Shown here piece after piece: positions 36,835 through 46,315 of a stretch of 64,000 nt of DNA. A program made the translations under genes and the position numbers. Source of the DNA: Rhodoferax sp. TH121 (GTDB lineage: Bacteria > Pseudomonadota > Gammaproteobacteria > Burkholderiales > Burkholderiaceae_C); NCBI RefSeq assembly GCF_002251855.1, contig NZ_NOXW01000021.1, positions 124,001-188,000 of the forward strand. The letters are read 5' to 3'. The first letter of the stretch is position 1, and every line of letters begins with the position of its first letter. The notes under the pieces are model-generated. The model saw nothing but the letters and a program-made list of their open reading frames with translations. It was not told the origin of the DNA and did no database searches.

Positions 36835-37869
36835 ATGTCCGATTATTCTGTCCCACCATCCCCGGAATCAGCCTCCAATTCGACCTCTAACCGCGTGGAT
36901 GCTGCGCAGGAAGCTATCAATAACGTAGCATCTGTGGCGGCAACTCCCGGCTGGGAGCGGGCCACTTTGGAGAAGTTGGCCATGGCGGCGCTGGTGGAGC
37001 AGCGCGCCGCGCGCCGCTGGCGCAATGCCATCCGCATTGCCTGGCTGGTTTTCTTGTCGGTTGTGCTGTGGTTCGGGCTGCAACAGGGTGGTAGTACCAC
37101 GGATGTCAGCGCGCCGCACACGGCCGTGGTGTCTATCCAGGGCGAGATTGCGGCGGGCGCTGAAGCCAGTGCTGAGTTCGTGGTGGCTGCAATGCGCAGT
37201 GCCTTTGAAGACGACGGTGCCAAGGCGGTGGTGTTGCTGATCAACTCACCCGGCGGCAGCCCGGTGCAGGCCGGCATCATCAACGACGAGATCAAGCGCC
37301 TCAAAGCGCTGCACAACAAGCCCGTGTACGCCGTGGTGGAAGAAACCTGTGCCTCGGCCGCGTACTACATTGCTGCGGGGGCTGACGAGATTTTTGTGGA
37401 CAAGGCCAGCATTGTGGGCAGCATTGGCGTGCTAATGGACGGCTTTGGCTTCACGGGCTTGATGGACAAGCTGGGCGTGGAGCGCCGCCTCATGACGGCG
37501 GGTGAGAACAAGGGCTTTCTGGATCCCTTCAGCCCGCAGACCGAGAAGCAGCGCGCATTTGCCCAGGCCATGCTCAACCAGATCCACCAGCAGTTCATTG
37601 CCGTGGTGAAGGATGGTCGTGGCACGCGCCTGAAAGAGACTCCTGACATGTTCAGCGGCCTGTTCTGGACCGGTCAGCAAGCCGTCGAGCTGGGGCTGGC
37701 TGACAAATTGGGCAACCTGGACTATGTGGCGCGCGAGGTGGTGAAGGCCGAAGACATCATCGACTACACCCGTAAGGACAACGTAGCTGAGCGTCTGGTC
37801 AAGCGATTTGGTGCCTCGATTGGCGAGGGTGCTGCCAAGGCACTGCGATCGCTGCCCGCCATTCACTAA
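36835..37869 (+). CDS. Signal-peptide-peptidase-like S49 serine protease
   Basis: 344 residues. One N-terminal membrane anchor (about 64-82) then an S49 domain. Nucleophile Ser174 is in TCASAAYYIAAG and the general-base Lys226 in TAGENKGFLDPF. LLINSPGGSPVQAG is also diagnostic. Single-domain, short type (SppA36-like/SohB-like), not the double E. coli SppA. The first ~60 residues are weakly conserved. Residues ~27-40 may derive from a degenerate repeat copy F. Confidence 0.92.
   Translation: MSDYSVPPSPESASNSTSNRVDAAQEAINNVASVAATPGWERATLEKLAMAALVEQRAARRWRNAIRIAWLVFLSVVLWFGLQQGGSTTDVSAPHTAVVSIQGEIAAGAEASAEFVVAAMRSAFEDDGAKAVVLLINSPGGSPVQAGIINDEIKRLKALHNKPVYAVVEETCASAAYYIAAGADEIFVDKASIVGSIGVLMDGFGFTGLMDKLGVERRLMTAGENKGFLDPFSPQTEKQRAFAQAMLNQIHQQFIAVVKDGRGTRLKETPDMFSGLFWTGQQAVELGLADKLGNLDYVAREVVKAEDIIDYTRKDNVAERLVKRFGASIGEGAAKALRSLPAIH
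36913..36960 (+). repeat. Degenerate dispersed repeat, copy F (inside S49 peptidase gene)
   Basis: GCTATCAATAACGTAGCATCTG then GGCGGCAACTCCC resembles the family's start but diverges in the core. Its coding frame is used (part of AAQEAINNVASVAATPG). Weakest member. Confidence 0.4.
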
Positions 37870-37999
37870 TAGAGACTCCCACGCTCCGTCAGTGTGCGGG
37901 CAGCTGCCCCCCAAACAAAAGGGTGGCGTTTCCCTTGCTCGGTTGACCGCCAAGCGGTTCAGAGCAGCTTGTGGCGGACCGGCGCTGAAACCTTGCTCT

Positions 38000-38776
38000 C
38001 TAGCGCCCGATTGCGAACACCGTGGGCGTGGCGTTGTCCAGTGCCCAGCCAGCTTGCTTCCACTGTTTTACTAGCGTGCTGTGGGTCTTGGCTGTGTCTA
38101 ACGTTAGCCCGCTGGAGGTGGCCAGCCGCGTGTTGGCCTGCAGGGTTTGCAACAGGCCCTGCAGCAGGGCGGTGTTGCGGTACGGCGTCTCTATAAAAAG
38201 CTGGGTTTGTCCGGTCTTTAACGCCAGCGACTCGAGCTCGCGGATGCGCTTGGTCCGTTCACCGGGATCGGCAGGCACGTAGCCCACAAACGCAAAGTTC
38301 TGTCCATTGAGCCCGCTGGCAGCCAAGGCCAACAACAGGGATACGGGCCCCACCAGCGGCACCACGCGCAGACCCAAGTCGTGCGCGGCACGCACAACCG
38401 ACGAGCCAGGGTCGGCCACGGCTGGCATGCCGGCTTCGCTAACAAGTCCCATATCGTGGCCCCGCAGTGCAGCGGCCAGCAAGGGCGTGGCGTCGAAGCC
38501 GCCTTGGTGGTCACCTTTCTTGTGGACCTCACGCGGCAGTTCCTGTATCTGCAGCTCCTGTAGGGTCACAGCCAGAGGATGGGTTGCATCAACCCGTTTG
38601 AGGTAGGCGCGCGTGCTTTTGGCGTTTTCGCACACCCAGTGCCGTAGGCGGGCGGCCACGGCCAGGGTGCCTGACGGCATGCTCTGGTCCAGCGGGCTTT
38701 GGGTAGCACAGCCAAAGTCCAGCGGCGCAGGGACCAAGTACAGCGTGCCCTTGGCGGGCGTGGCAGCGTACGTCAT
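38000..38776 (-). CDS. RsmI-like SAM-dependent tetrapyrrole-methylase-fold protein
   Basis: 258 residues. GTLYLVPAPLDFG is the degenerate start of a TP-methylase fold; MGLVSEAGMPAVADPGSSVVRAAH is the characteristic SAM-binding region seen in RsmI, with LLLALAASGLNGQNFAFVGYVP after it. It is shorter than RsmI at the start and belongs to the RsmI-paralogue group of unclear target. The ATG overlaps the yceF stop (ATGA), so the two are translated together. Nucleic-acid methylation is inferred. Confidence 0.85.
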   Translation of the reverse strand: MTYAATPAKGTLYLVPAPLDFGCATQSPLDQSMPSGTLAVAARLRHWVCENAKSTRAYLKRVDATHPLAVTLQELQIQELPREVHKKGDHQGGFDATPLLAAALRGHDMGLVSEAGMPAVADPGSSVVRAAHDLGLRVVPLVGPVSLLLALAASGLNGQNFAFVGYVPADPGERTKRIRELESLALKTGQTQLFIETPYRNTALLQGLLQTLQANTRLATSSGLTLDTAKTHSTLVKQWKQAGWALDNATPTVFAIGR

Positions 38777-39375
38777 ACCGGCCCCAGCAGCGCAATGCCG
38801 GCAGCACGCAGCATCCGGCTGGTACGGATCAGAGGGAGGCCGACCAAGGCGCTAGGGTCGTCGTTGTCAATGGATTCCAGAAGGGCAATACCCAAGCCTT
38901 CACTTTTGGCACTGCCGGCGCAGTCATAGGGCGTCTCGGCGCGCAGGTAGTTTTCAATCTCGGCATCGCTCAGGTCCCGGAACACCACGCGCACGGGGGC
39001 CACATCTTCTTGCTGGAAGCCGCTGGTCTGGCAGACCACAGCCACGGCAGTCTGGAACACCACGGTCTTGCCGCGCATCTTCTGCAGTTGCGCGACGGCG
39101 CGTTCGTGGGTGCCGGGCTTGCCCAGCGGTTCGCCGTCCAGATCGGCCACCTGGTCAGAGCCAATCACTACACAGTCAGGGTATTGCTGGGCGACGGCCC
39201 GGGCTTTGGCCAGCGCCAGCCGGCGCGCCAATGCGAGCGGGGCTTCGTGGGGCAGTGGAGTTTCGTCCACATCGGACGCGGCCACACCAAACGGCACACG
39301 CAGGCGCTGCAGCAGTTCGCGGCGGTAGGCTGAGGTGGAACCCAGGATGAGTTTGCGGGGGGCGGAGTCTTGCAT
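38773..39375 (-). CDS. yceF: Maf-family nucleotide pyrophosphatase YceF
   Basis: 200 residues. Hydrolyses modified nucleotides such as 7-methyl-GTP. KLILGSTSAYRRELLQRL start, VDETP, VIGSDQVADLDGEPLGKP, YDCAGSAKSEGLGIALLE and LVGLPLI align along its length with E. coli YceF rather than the YhdE group. Divergent by 25 bp from yceD, the same neighbourhood as in E. coli (yceF / yceD-rpmF-plsX). Confidence 0.93.
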   Translation of the reverse strand: MQDSAPRKLILGSTSAYRRELLQRLRVPFGVAASDVDETPLPHEAPLALARRLALAKARAVAQQYPDCVVIGSDQVADLDGEPLGKPGTHERAVAQLQKMRGKTVVFQTAVAVVCQTSGFQQEDVAPVRVVFRDLSDAEIENYLRAETPYDCAGSAKSEGLGIALLESIDNDDPSALVGLPLIRTSRMLRAAGIALLGPV

Positions 39376-39400
39376 GGGGCGATTCTCTTACACTGCGCCC

Positions 39401-39952
39401 ATGACACATGAATACTCTGCCAACAGCCTCAATGTACTGACCTTTGCCAAGAGTGACGGCCAGTTGCGGGGCCAGCTGCCTTTGGCCCGGATGCAGCGTC
39501 TGCGCGAGGAAACCCAGGGGGCTGCAGATGCAGTGGCGGTGCATTTTGAGGCGCAGGGCGCCATCCGTGCCGATGCGGCAGGCGTCGATGAGCCTTGGTT
39601 GCACCTGTCTGGCCGCACCGTGCTCACCATGACCTGTCAGCGTTGCCTGACCCCGGTGGACGTGGATATCACGTTCACGCGCGACTTCCGCTTTGTCGCG
39701 ACCGAGGCCTTGGCCGAAATCGAGGATGAGGAATCCGAAGAGGATGTGCTGGTGCTGAGCCGGGAATTCAACCTGGTGGATTTGGTGGAAGATGAGTTGT
39801 TGATGTCCATTCCTCCCGTACCCAAACACGAGCGTTGCCCCAAGGCTGTGAAGCTGGAGGCCGTGGACGCAGATTTTGAGCCGCTGGCCGAGGAAAAGCC
39901 CAACCCGTTTGCCGTGCTCCAAAAGCTCAAAGACAAGGGCCTTGGCCAATAG
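39401..39952 (+). CDS. yceD: YceD/DUF177 family protein, 23S rRNA accumulation protein
   Basis: 183 residues. The DUF177 pattern is seen in MTCQRCLTPVDVDI (CxxC pair near 78-81), VLSREFNLVDLVEDELLMSIP and CPKAVK. It is located directly before rpmF as in most bacteria, where it affects 23S rRNA accumulation. Start at ATG 39401. The rpmF promoter lies at its 3' end. Confidence 0.93.
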   Translation: MTHEYSANSLNVLTFAKSDGQLRGQLPLARMQRLREETQGAADAVAVHFEAQGAIRADAAGVDEPWLHLSGRTVLTMTCQRCLTPVDVDITFTRDFRFVATEALAEIEDEESEEDVLVLSREFNLVDLVEDELLMSIPPVPKHERCPKAVKLEAVDADFEPLAEEKPNPFAVLQKLKDKGLGQ

Positions 39953-39971
39953 GTCCGCTTTGGGCTATAAT
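39942..39971 (+). promoter_or_regulatory. Probable sigma-70 promoter for rpmF
   Basis: TTGGCC, an 18-base spacer, then a perfect TATAAT. It overlaps the yceD stop, giving rpmF-plsX-fab a start independent of yceD. Leader from here to the rpmF ATG is ~80 nt. Confidence 0.75.
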
Positions 39972-40059
39972 CTGAGGCTTCGCGCGCAAATCCGCCGCGT
40001 TTTACCAACCTAACCCGTGTTGCCACACCCTGTGCAGCACTTTTGCTCAGGAGCCGATC

Positions 40060-40242
40060 ATGGCCGTTCAACAAAACAAGAAATCTCCTTCCAAGCGCGG
40101 TATGCACCGTTCGCACAACGCACTGGACGTGCCAGGCATCGCAGTGGAACCCACCACCGGTGAAACCCACCTGCGTCACCACATCAGCCCCACCGGTTTT
40201 TACCGTGGTCGCAAGGTGTTGAAGACCAAGTCCGAAGCCTAA
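40060..40242 (+). CDS. rpmF: 50S ribosomal protein bL32
   Basis: 60 residues, [20 protein letters not shown] start, typical basic bL32. It has none of the four zinc Cys residues (the zinc-free form), consistent with betaproteobacteria. Own promoter upstream and terminator downstream. Confidence 0.98.
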   Translation: MAVQQNKKSPSKRGMHRSHNALDVPGIAVEPTTGETHLRHHISPTGFYRGRKVLKTKSEA

Positions 40243-40257
40243 TTCGCCTGAATCTCC

Positions 40258-40295
40258 AAAAGCCCGAAGCTACAGACCTGTAGCGACGGGCTTTT
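40258..40295 (+). terminator. Rho-independent terminator after rpmF
   Basis: AAAAGCCCG pairs with CGGGCTTTT and an inner GCTACA/TGTAGC stem closes the loop. Ends in T4. It would trim expression of rpmF relative to plsX and the fab genes, which begin 60 bp later. Confidence 0.9.
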
Positions 40296-40354
40296 GTCAT
40301 TTATGGGCTCTATATTCGGATGTTTGACTGCCTTGTCGTTGGAATGATGCACGC

Positions 40355-41380
40355 ATGATTACTGTCGCCGTCGATTGCATGGGGGGTGACCACGGTCCCC
40401 AGGTCACTCTGCCAGCCTGCGCCCAGTTTCTGGAGCAGCACGCGGATGCCGCACTGGTTCTGGTGGGACTGCCGGAGGCGCTCAAGGGCTTCTCGCACCC
40501 CCGGGCCACGCTGGTCAGCGTGACCGAAGTCGTCACCATGGACGATCCGCTGGAAGTGGCGCTGCGCAAGAAGAAAGACTCTTCGATGCGGGTGGCCATC
40601 CAGCAGGTGAAAGACGGTGCCGCCCAGGCCGCAGTGTCGGCCGGCAACACCGGCGCGCTGATGGCGATTTCCCGTTACATCCTCAAAACCATGGACGGCA
40701 TCGAGCGCCCGGCCATTGCAGGCCAGATTCCCAATGCCACAGGCGGCGCCACCACGGTGCTGGATCTGGGGGCCAATGTGGATTGCACGGCCGAGCACCT
40801 GCTGCAGTTCGCGGTCATGGGCTCGGCGCTGGTGTCCGTGCTGACCAACCAGGAGTCGCCATCGGTGGGGCTGCTCAATATTGGGGAAGAGGTCATCAAA
40901 GGCAACGAAGTGATAAAAAAAGCCGGCGAACTGCTGCGAAATGCAGCGAAGTCCGGTGATTTGAACTTTGTTGGCAATGTCGAAGGCAATGACATTTTCA
41001 AAGGTACAGCCGAGATCGTGGTGTGTGACGGTTTTGTCGGAAACGTGGCGCTCAAGACCAGCGAAGGCTTGGCGTCCATGATTGGCAACTTCCTGAAGGC
41101 CGAGTTTTCCAAAAACATATTCACAAAAATGGCGGCAATTGCGGCCTACACGGTGCTAACGGCGCTTAAAAATCGTGTGGATCACCGTCGCTACAACGGC
41201 GCAGCATTGCTGGGGCTGCGTGGTCTGGTGTTCAAGAGCCATGGCTCGGCCGATGTGCTGGCATTCAGCCACGCGTTGAACCGCGCGTATGATGCAGCCC
41301 GAAACAACTTGCTGGACCGCGTTCAGGTCCGCATTGCCCATGCAGCCCCTTTGCTGGCTGCGTCTGACGCAACGCAGTAG
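40355..41380 (+). CDS. plsX: Phosphate acyltransferase PlsX
   Basis: 341 residues. Converts acyl-ACP to acyl-phosphate for phospholipid synthesis. [19 protein letters not shown] start, [40 protein letters not shown] and [16 protein letters not shown] are all family hallmarks. It is followed by fabH at short distance, and acts on the product of the same cluster. Confidence 0.97.
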   Translation: MITVAVDCMGGDHGPQVTLPACAQFLEQHADAALVLVGLPEALKGFSHPRATLVSVTEVVTMDDPLEVALRKKKDSSMRVAIQQVKDGAAQAAVSAGNTGALMAISRYILKTMDGIERPAIAGQIPNATGGATTVLDLGANVDCTAEHLLQFAVMGSALVSVLTNQESPSVGLLNIGEEVIKGNEVIKKAGELLRNAAKSGDLNFVGNVEGNDIFKGTAEIVVCDGFVGNVALKTSEGLASMIGNFLKAEFSKNIFTKMAAIAAYTVLTALKNRVDHRRYNGAALLGLRGLVFKSHGSADVLAFSHALNRAYDAARNNLLDRVQVRIAHAAPLLAASDATQ

Positions 41381-41404
41381 CCTGAACGGGTGCTCTTACC
41401 ACCC

Positions 41405-42382
41405 ATGAAACGATATTCGCGAATCACCGGCACTGGCAGCTATGTGCCTCCCCGCCGTTTGAGCAATGCCGATTTGGTAGCCGAACTGGCGGCCAAAGGC
41501 GTGGAAACCTCGGACGAGTGGATCGTGGAGCGCACTGGCATCCGCGCCCGCCATTTCGTGGACGACGGCGTTTACAGCAGTGACTTGGCTCTGGAGGCCT
41601 GCAAAGGAGCGCTGCAAGCCGCTGGTGTGGAAGCCAAAGACATTGATCTGATCATTGTGGCCACGTCCACGCCGGACATGGTGTTCCCCTCGACCGCCTG
41701 CATCTTGCAAAACAAGCTGGGTGCCAACGGTGGTGCGGCGTTTGATGTGCAGGCCGTTTGCAGCGGATTTGTTTATGCCTTGACCGTAGCCGACGCCATG
41801 ATCCAGACTGGAGCCGCCAACAAGGCGCTGGTGGTGGGGGCCGAAGTGTTCTCCCGCCTGCTGGACTTCAGCGACCGTACCACCTGCGTCTTGTTTGGTG
41901 ATGGCGCGGGTGCCGTGGTGCTGGAAGCATCCGATACGCCCGGCATTCTGGCCAGCGACCTGCACGCCGATGGCAAGCATGTGGGCATTCTGTGCGTGCC
42001 CGGCCATGTATCCAATGGCCATATTCTGGGTGACCCTCTATTAAAGATGGATGGTCAGGCCGTCTTCAAGTTGGCAGTGGGGGTGCTGGAAAGCGCAGCC
42101 CGTGCGGCGCTGGCCAAGGCGGGCAAGACGGAAGCGGACATTGACTGGCTGATTCCCCACCAGGCGAACATTCGCATCATGCAGAGCACTGCCAAAAAAC
42201 TGAAACTTCCCATGGATAAAGTGGTGGTGACGGTGGACCAGCACGGCAACACCTCGGCTGCCTCGATTCCTTTGGCTTTGGACGCTGCCGTGCGTGCTGG
42301 CCAGGTCAAGCCGGGCCAGACTTTGATGCTTGAAGGCGTGGGTGGCGGTTTTACCTGGGGCGCAGTGCTCCTGACTTTGTAG
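41405..42382 (+). CDS. fabH: 3-oxoacyl-ACP synthase III (FabH)
   Basis: 325 residues. Condenses acetyl-CoA with malonyl-ACP to start fatty-acid chains. Catalytic triad Cys119 (VQAVCSGF), His252 (LIPHQANI) and Asn282 (QHGNTSAAS). Start at ATG 41405; an earlier in-frame GTG at 41390 is less likely. Its last codon and TAG stop fall inside repeat copy G, which suggests the present C-terminus was set by that insertion. Confidence 0.97.
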   Translation: MKRYSRITGTGSYVPPRRLSNADLVAELAAKGVETSDEWIVERTGIRARHFVDDGVYSSDLALEACKGALQAAGVEAKDIDLIIVATSTPDMVFPSTACILQNKLGANGGAAFDVQAVCSGFVYALTVADAMIQTGAANKALVVGAEVFSRLLDFSDRTTCVLFGDGAGAVVLEASDTPGILASDLHADGKHVGILCVPGHVSNGHILGDPLLKMDGQAVFKLAVGVLESAARAALAKAGKTEADIDWLIPHQANIRIMQSTAKKLKLPMDKVVVTVDQHGNTSAASIPLALDAAVRAGQVKPGQTLMLEGVGGGFTWGAVLLTL

Positions 42383-42427
42383 CTGCTCGCGCATATTCCA
42401 CGCGGGCTAGAGTCCTATTTCATTGTC
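42371..42427 (+). repeat. Dispersed ~58-bp repeat, copy G (spans fabH stop)
   Basis: TTGTAGCTGCTCGCGCATATTCC core, then GCGGGCTAGAGTCC. The TAG of the core is the fabH stop codon; the remainder fills most of the 51-bp fabH-fabD gap. Confidence 0.8.
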
Positions 42428-42433
42428 AAACCT

Positions 42434-43384
42434 ATGAAACCATTTGCATTTGTATTTCCCGGCCAAGGCTCCCAAGCGGTGGGCATGCTGGACGCTTGGG
42501 GTGACCATCCTGTGGTCGCAGAAACCTTGCGCGAAGCGTCGGACGCCCTGGGCGAAGACGTGGCCAAGCTGATCCACGAAGGCCCCAAGGAGGCCTTGGC
42601 CCTGACTACCAACACCCAACCCGTGATGCTGGTGGCTGGTGTGGCCGCGTACCGCGTCTGGATGGCAGACACTGGCGTAGCGCCCCAAGCCGTGGCTGGC
42701 CATTCGCTGGGCGAATATTCCGCGCTGGTTGCCGCTGGCTCTCTGACGCTGGCGCAAGCCGCACCGCTGGTCCGCCTGCGCGCCCAGGCCATGCAGGAGG
42801 CTGTGCCCGTAGGCGTGGGCGCCATGGCGGCCATTCTGGGTATGGATGCTACTAAAGTGATAGCTGGTTGCGCAGAAGCGACGGGGGTTTTTGGCCCAAA
42901 TAGCTCTGAAGTGGTGGAGGCCGTGAACTTCAACGACTCCGCCCAGACCGTGATCGCCGGTAGCAAGGCTGCGGTGGACAAGGCCTGCGAAATCCTCAAG
43001 GCCAATGGTGCCAAACGTGCTCTGCTGTTGCCCGTGTCCGCCCCGTTCCACTCCAGCCTGATGAAGCCTGCGGCCGAAAAGCTCAAGGCGCGTCTGGAAG
43101 ACATCGAAATCGCGGCCCCCCAGATTACGCTCGTCAACAATATAGATGTGGCCGTGGAAGTGGATGCTGACCGCATCCGCGACGCACTGTACCGCCAGGC
43201 CTTCGGCCCGGTGCGTTGGGTGGAGTGTGTGCAAGCGCTCAAGGCCCGCGGTCTGAACACTTTGGTAGAGTGCGGCCCCGGTAAGGTGCTGGCCGGCATG
43301 GTCAAGCGCATTGACGCGGAGATGGCAGGCCTGGCCCTGTTTGACCCCGCCACACTGGAAGAAGCAAAGGGAGCCTTGGCATGA
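42434..43384 (+). CDS. fabD: Malonyl-CoA:ACP transacylase
   Basis: 316 residues. Loads malonyl onto ACP. PFAFVFPGQGSQAVGML start; nucleophile Ser91 in VAGHSLGEYSAL; the later VSAPFHSSLM His region and VECGPGKVLAGMVKRI end are standard. Residues ~138-158 (DATKVIAGCAEATGVFGPNSS) are encoded by repeat copy H and appear a little longer than in E. coli FabD. Overlaps fabG (ATGA). Confidence 0.97.
   Translation: MKPFAFVFPGQGSQAVGMLDAWGDHPVVAETLREASDALGEDVAKLIHEGPKEALALTTNTQPVMLVAGVAAYRVWMADTGVAPQAVAGHSLGEYSALVAAGSLTLAQAAPLVRLRAQAMQEAVPVGVGAMAAILGMDATKVIAGCAEATGVFGPNSSEVVEAVNFNDSAQTVIAGSKAAVDKACEILKANGAKRALLLPVSAPFHSSLMKPAAEKLKARLEDIEIAAPQITLVNNIDVAVEVDADRIRDALYRQAFGPVRWVECVQALKARGLNTLVECGPGKVLAGMVKRIDAEMAGLALFDPATLEEAKGALA
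42848..42904 (+). repeat. Dispersed ~58-bp repeat, copy H (inside fabD)
   Basis: GCTACTAAAGTGATAGCTGGTTGCGCA start and core with an ACGGGGG..GGCCCAAAT tail, in frame within fabD. Best explained as an insertion that stayed open in frame, now a surface segment of the enzyme. Confidence 0.65.
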
Positions 43385-44127
43385 GTGATGTGAAACTTGA
43401 AGGCCAGGTGGCCCTGGTGACCGGCGCCTCGCGCGGCATTGGCGCCGCCATTGCGTTGGAACTGGCTCGCAAAGGGCTCAAAGTCATCGGTACTGCCACG
43501 TCGGATGCAGGTGCAGCCAAGATCCGCGAAGCGCTGGCCGCTTTCCCGGGTTGCGACGGTCGCACGCTAGACGTGAATGACGGCGCCGCCGGCGACGCGC
43601 TGGTGGACGCCATTGCCAAGGAGCAGGGCGGCTTGCACGTACTGGTCAATAACGCCGGCATCACCCGCGACACCCTGGCCATGCGCATGAAGGATGACGA
43701 CTGGGATGCCGTGGTGGACACCAACCTCAAGGGCGTGTTCCGCATGAGCCGCTCGGTGCTGCGCACCATGATGAAACAGCGCTACGGCCGCATCATCAGC
43801 ATTACCTCCGTGGTGGGCGCCTCCGGCAACCCCGGGCAGGCCAACTATGCGGCCGCCAAGGCTGGCGTGGCCGGCATGACGCGTGCGCTGGCACGTGAGC
43901 TGGGCTCGCGCAACATCACCGTGAATTGTGTGGCTCCAGGTTTTATTGAGACCGACATGACCGCTGGCTTGGGCGAAGAGCAGCAAAAAGCACTTTTGGG
44001 CCAGATTCCTCTGGGTCACCTGGGCAAACCCAGTGACATTGCACACGCGGTGGCCTACTTGGCATCGCCCCAAGCCAGCTATGTGACGGGGCAGGAGCTG
44101 CACGTCAACGGCGGCATGTACATGTAA
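43381..44127 (+). CDS. fabG: 3-oxoacyl-ACP reductase
   Basis: 248 residues. NADPH-dependent reduction of beta-ketoacyl-ACP. SDR pattern: GASRGIGAAIALELA (TGxxxGxG), NNAGITRD, ITSVVG with catalytic Ser, and YAAAKAG with the YxxxK pair. The C-terminus VTGQELHVNGGMYM is typical. It overlaps fabD. Confidence 0.97.
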   Translation: MSDVKLEGQVALVTGASRGIGAAIALELARKGLKVIGTATSDAGAAKIREALAAFPGCDGRTLDVNDGAAGDALVDAIAKEQGGLHVLVNNAGITRDTLAMRMKDDDWDAVVDTNLKGVFRMSRSVLRTMMKQRYGRIISITSVVGASGNPGQANYAAAKAGVAGMTRALARELGSRNITVNCVAPGFIETDMTAGLGEEQQKALLGQIPLGHLGKPSDIAHAVAYLASPQASYVTGQELHVNGGMYM

Positions 44128-44216
44128 TTCAAACCCCCGCCGAAGTCTGAGCGGCGGCCCGGTTAGAGGCAGATCTCTAGGCCGGGTAAAATCTCGGATT
44201 CTTTTACAACCCTTAG

Positions 44217-44465
<249 letters not shown>

Positions 44466-44473
44466 TCGGCTTG

Positions 44474-44498
44474 TGGCAGCACCCTGGCGGTGCTGCCA
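44474..44498 (+). terminator. Hairpin after acpP
   Basis: TGGCAGCACC pairs perfectly with GGTGCTGCCA around a 5-base loop; no T-tract. Likely a partial stop or a 3'-end stabiliser that keeps acpP mRNA far above fabF mRNA. Confidence 0.6.
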
Positions 44499-44566
44499 AA
44501 TCCTGCGTGTTTCCCATGCCGCTGCTGGCGGTATTTCATTGACGAACTGCTGAATTTCAGATCTCT

Positions 44567-45811
44567 ATGTCCCGTCGCCGTGTTGTTGTCACAGGTTTAG
44601 GTTGCATTAGTCCCGTTGGAAATACGGTGACAGAGGCGTGGTCGAATGTGCTGGCTGGCAAGTCGGGCATTGCCACGATTACCAAATTCGATCCTGAGGC
44701 GTTTGCCTGCAAGATCGCCGGTGAGGTGCGCAACTTCGATCTGGAGTCCTACATCAGCACCAAAGAAGCCCGCACGATGGATACCTTTATCCATTACGGC
44801 ATTGCGGCTGCGGTGCAGGCGGTGCAAGACAGCGGCCTGAAGACGGGTGATGCTTTGGGTGAAGAAGAGTCCACCCGCATCGGTTGCGTCATTGGCTCTG
44901 GCATTGGCGGTTTGCCGATGATCGAAAACACCCACACCGAGTACACCAACCGCGGCCCCCGCCGCATTTCCCCATTTTTTGTGCCAGCCTCCATCATCAA
45001 CATGACGGCTGGCCATGTGTCCATGCGTTTTGGCTTCAAAGGCCCGAACATCGCCATCGTGACCGCTTGCACCACTGGCTTGCACTGTATTGGCGAAGCC
45101 GGCCGCCTGATCGAGTACGGTGACGCCGACGTGATGATTGCCGGTGGCTCTGAAGCTACGGTGTCCCCGCTGGGCATTGGTGGTTTCGCCGCCATGCGTG
45201 CGCTTTCCACCCGCAATGACGACCCCGCGACTGCATCGCGTCCTTGGGACAAAGACCGTGATGGCTTTGTGCTGGGCGAAGGTGGCGGTGTGATGGTGCT
45301 CGAAGAGTACGAACACGCCAAGGCCCGTGGCGCCAAGATTTACGCCGAGTTGGCAGGCTTTGGCATGAGTGCCGATGCAGGCCACATGACGGCCCCCAAT
45401 ATGGACGGCCCGCGCCGAGCCATGCTCAGCGCGCTGCGTAACGCAGGGGTGAACCCAGACCAGGTCAACTACCTGAATGCGCACGGTACTTCCACCCCGC
45501 TGGGCGACATCAACGAATCCAACGCCATCAAGGCGGCATTGGGCGACCATGCCAAGAAAATGGTGGTCAACTCTACCAAGTCCATGACGGGTCACCTCTT
45601 GGGTGGCGCGGGTGGCTTGGAGTCAGTGTTCACCGTACTGGCCGTGCATCACCAAAAAAGCCCGCCCACTATCAACATCTTCAACCAAGACCCTGAGTGC
45701 GATTTGGACTACTGTGCCAACACCGCGCGGGATCTGAAGATTGATGTGGCTGTGAAAAACAACTTCGGCTTTGGTGGTACCAACGGCACGCTGGTTTTCA
45801 AGCGCGTATGA
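44567..45811 (+). CDS. fabF: 3-oxoacyl-ACP synthase II
   Basis: 414 residues. Elongates acyl-ACP with malonyl-ACP. Cys168 in [12 protein letters not shown], His in [11 protein letters not shown] and His in [13 protein letters not shown] form the Cys-His-His triad. C-terminal [14 protein letters not shown] is standard. Ends the fab cluster; the sigma-E operon follows 24 bp on. Confidence 0.97.
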   Translation: MSRRRVVVTGLGCISPVGNTVTEAWSNVLAGKSGIATITKFDPEAFACKIAGEVRNFDLESYISTKEARTMDTFIHYGIAAAVQAVQDSGLKTGDALGEEESTRIGCVIGSGIGGLPMIENTHTEYTNRGPRRISPFFVPASIINMTAGHVSMRFGFKGPNIAIVTACTTGLHCIGEAGRLIEYGDADVMIAGGSEATVSPLGIGGFAAMRALSTRNDDPATASRPWDKDRDGFVLGEGGGVMVLEEYEHAKARGAKIYAELAGFGMSADAGHMTAPNMDGPRRAMLSALRNAGVNPDQVNYLNAHGTSTPLGDINESNAIKAALGDHAKKMVVNSTKSMTGHLLGGAGGLESVFTVLAVHHQKSPPTINIFNQDPECDLDYCANTARDLKIDVAVKNNFGFGGTNGTLVFKRV

Positions 45812-45835
45812 TTCTGGCCTCCTTGCCCAGGGACA

Positions 45836-46315
45836 ATGCATCGGCCCCCGGCGCTTAGCTTTCAGGTTGGTCGCTCGTGTTGGCATGCCCGCGTGCTATG
45901 GGCGGTCATGATGATGAACTTTATTGGTTGGTGCCTGATGGTTTTGGCGCCCAGGGCTGAATTTCCAACGTGGGTGCTAGTGCTGCAAGCGATCTTGTTT
46001 GTGCTGACTGTTGCCTACGCTACTTGGGCTTGGCGTCATGCGCCCATGGGCACATTGCGTTGGGATGGCGAGCGCTGGTTTTGGGTTGGCTCCCAAGAGA
46101 CCCCCATCGCTGGTTTGCGCATCGTGTTTGATTTTCAGCGCTTGGTACTTGTGTCTCTGAACGGCATCAATCGTTCCTCATTGTTCTTATGGTTGGAACC
46201 GGCGGATGGCATGTCGCCCCAAGCTTGGCATGCATTGCGACGCGCACTCGTGCATTCAGCGGTGTATGGCTTGGCGCCAACTTCATCGACGAACCCTGAG
46301 GGGCTGTTGCCATGA
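45836..46315 (+). CDS. YgfX/CptA-like membrane protein
   Basis: 159 residues. Two close membrane helices (about 22-39 and 44-65) are followed by a cytoplasmic part with WHALRRAL preceded by LWLEPADGM. This C-terminal phrase matches the E. coli YgfX pattern (WLAADSM...W..LRR). YgfX is linked to SdhE and to division inhibition in E. coli. No SdhE-like gene is seen here. It overlaps rpoE (ATGA), an order also found in other proteobacteria. Moderately sure. Confidence 0.65.
   Translation: MHRPPALSFQVGRSCWHARVLWAVMMMNFIGWCLMVLAPRAEFPTWVLVLQAILFVLTVAYATWAWRHAPMGTLRWDGERWFWVGSQETPIAGLRIVFDFQRLVLVSLNGINRSSLFLWLEPADGMSPQAWHALRRALVHSAVYGLAPTSSTNPEGLLP

Noticed and set aside
44597..45595. 332-codon minus-strand frame
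   Set aside because: Antisense of fabF, no recognisable protein pattern or ribosome site.
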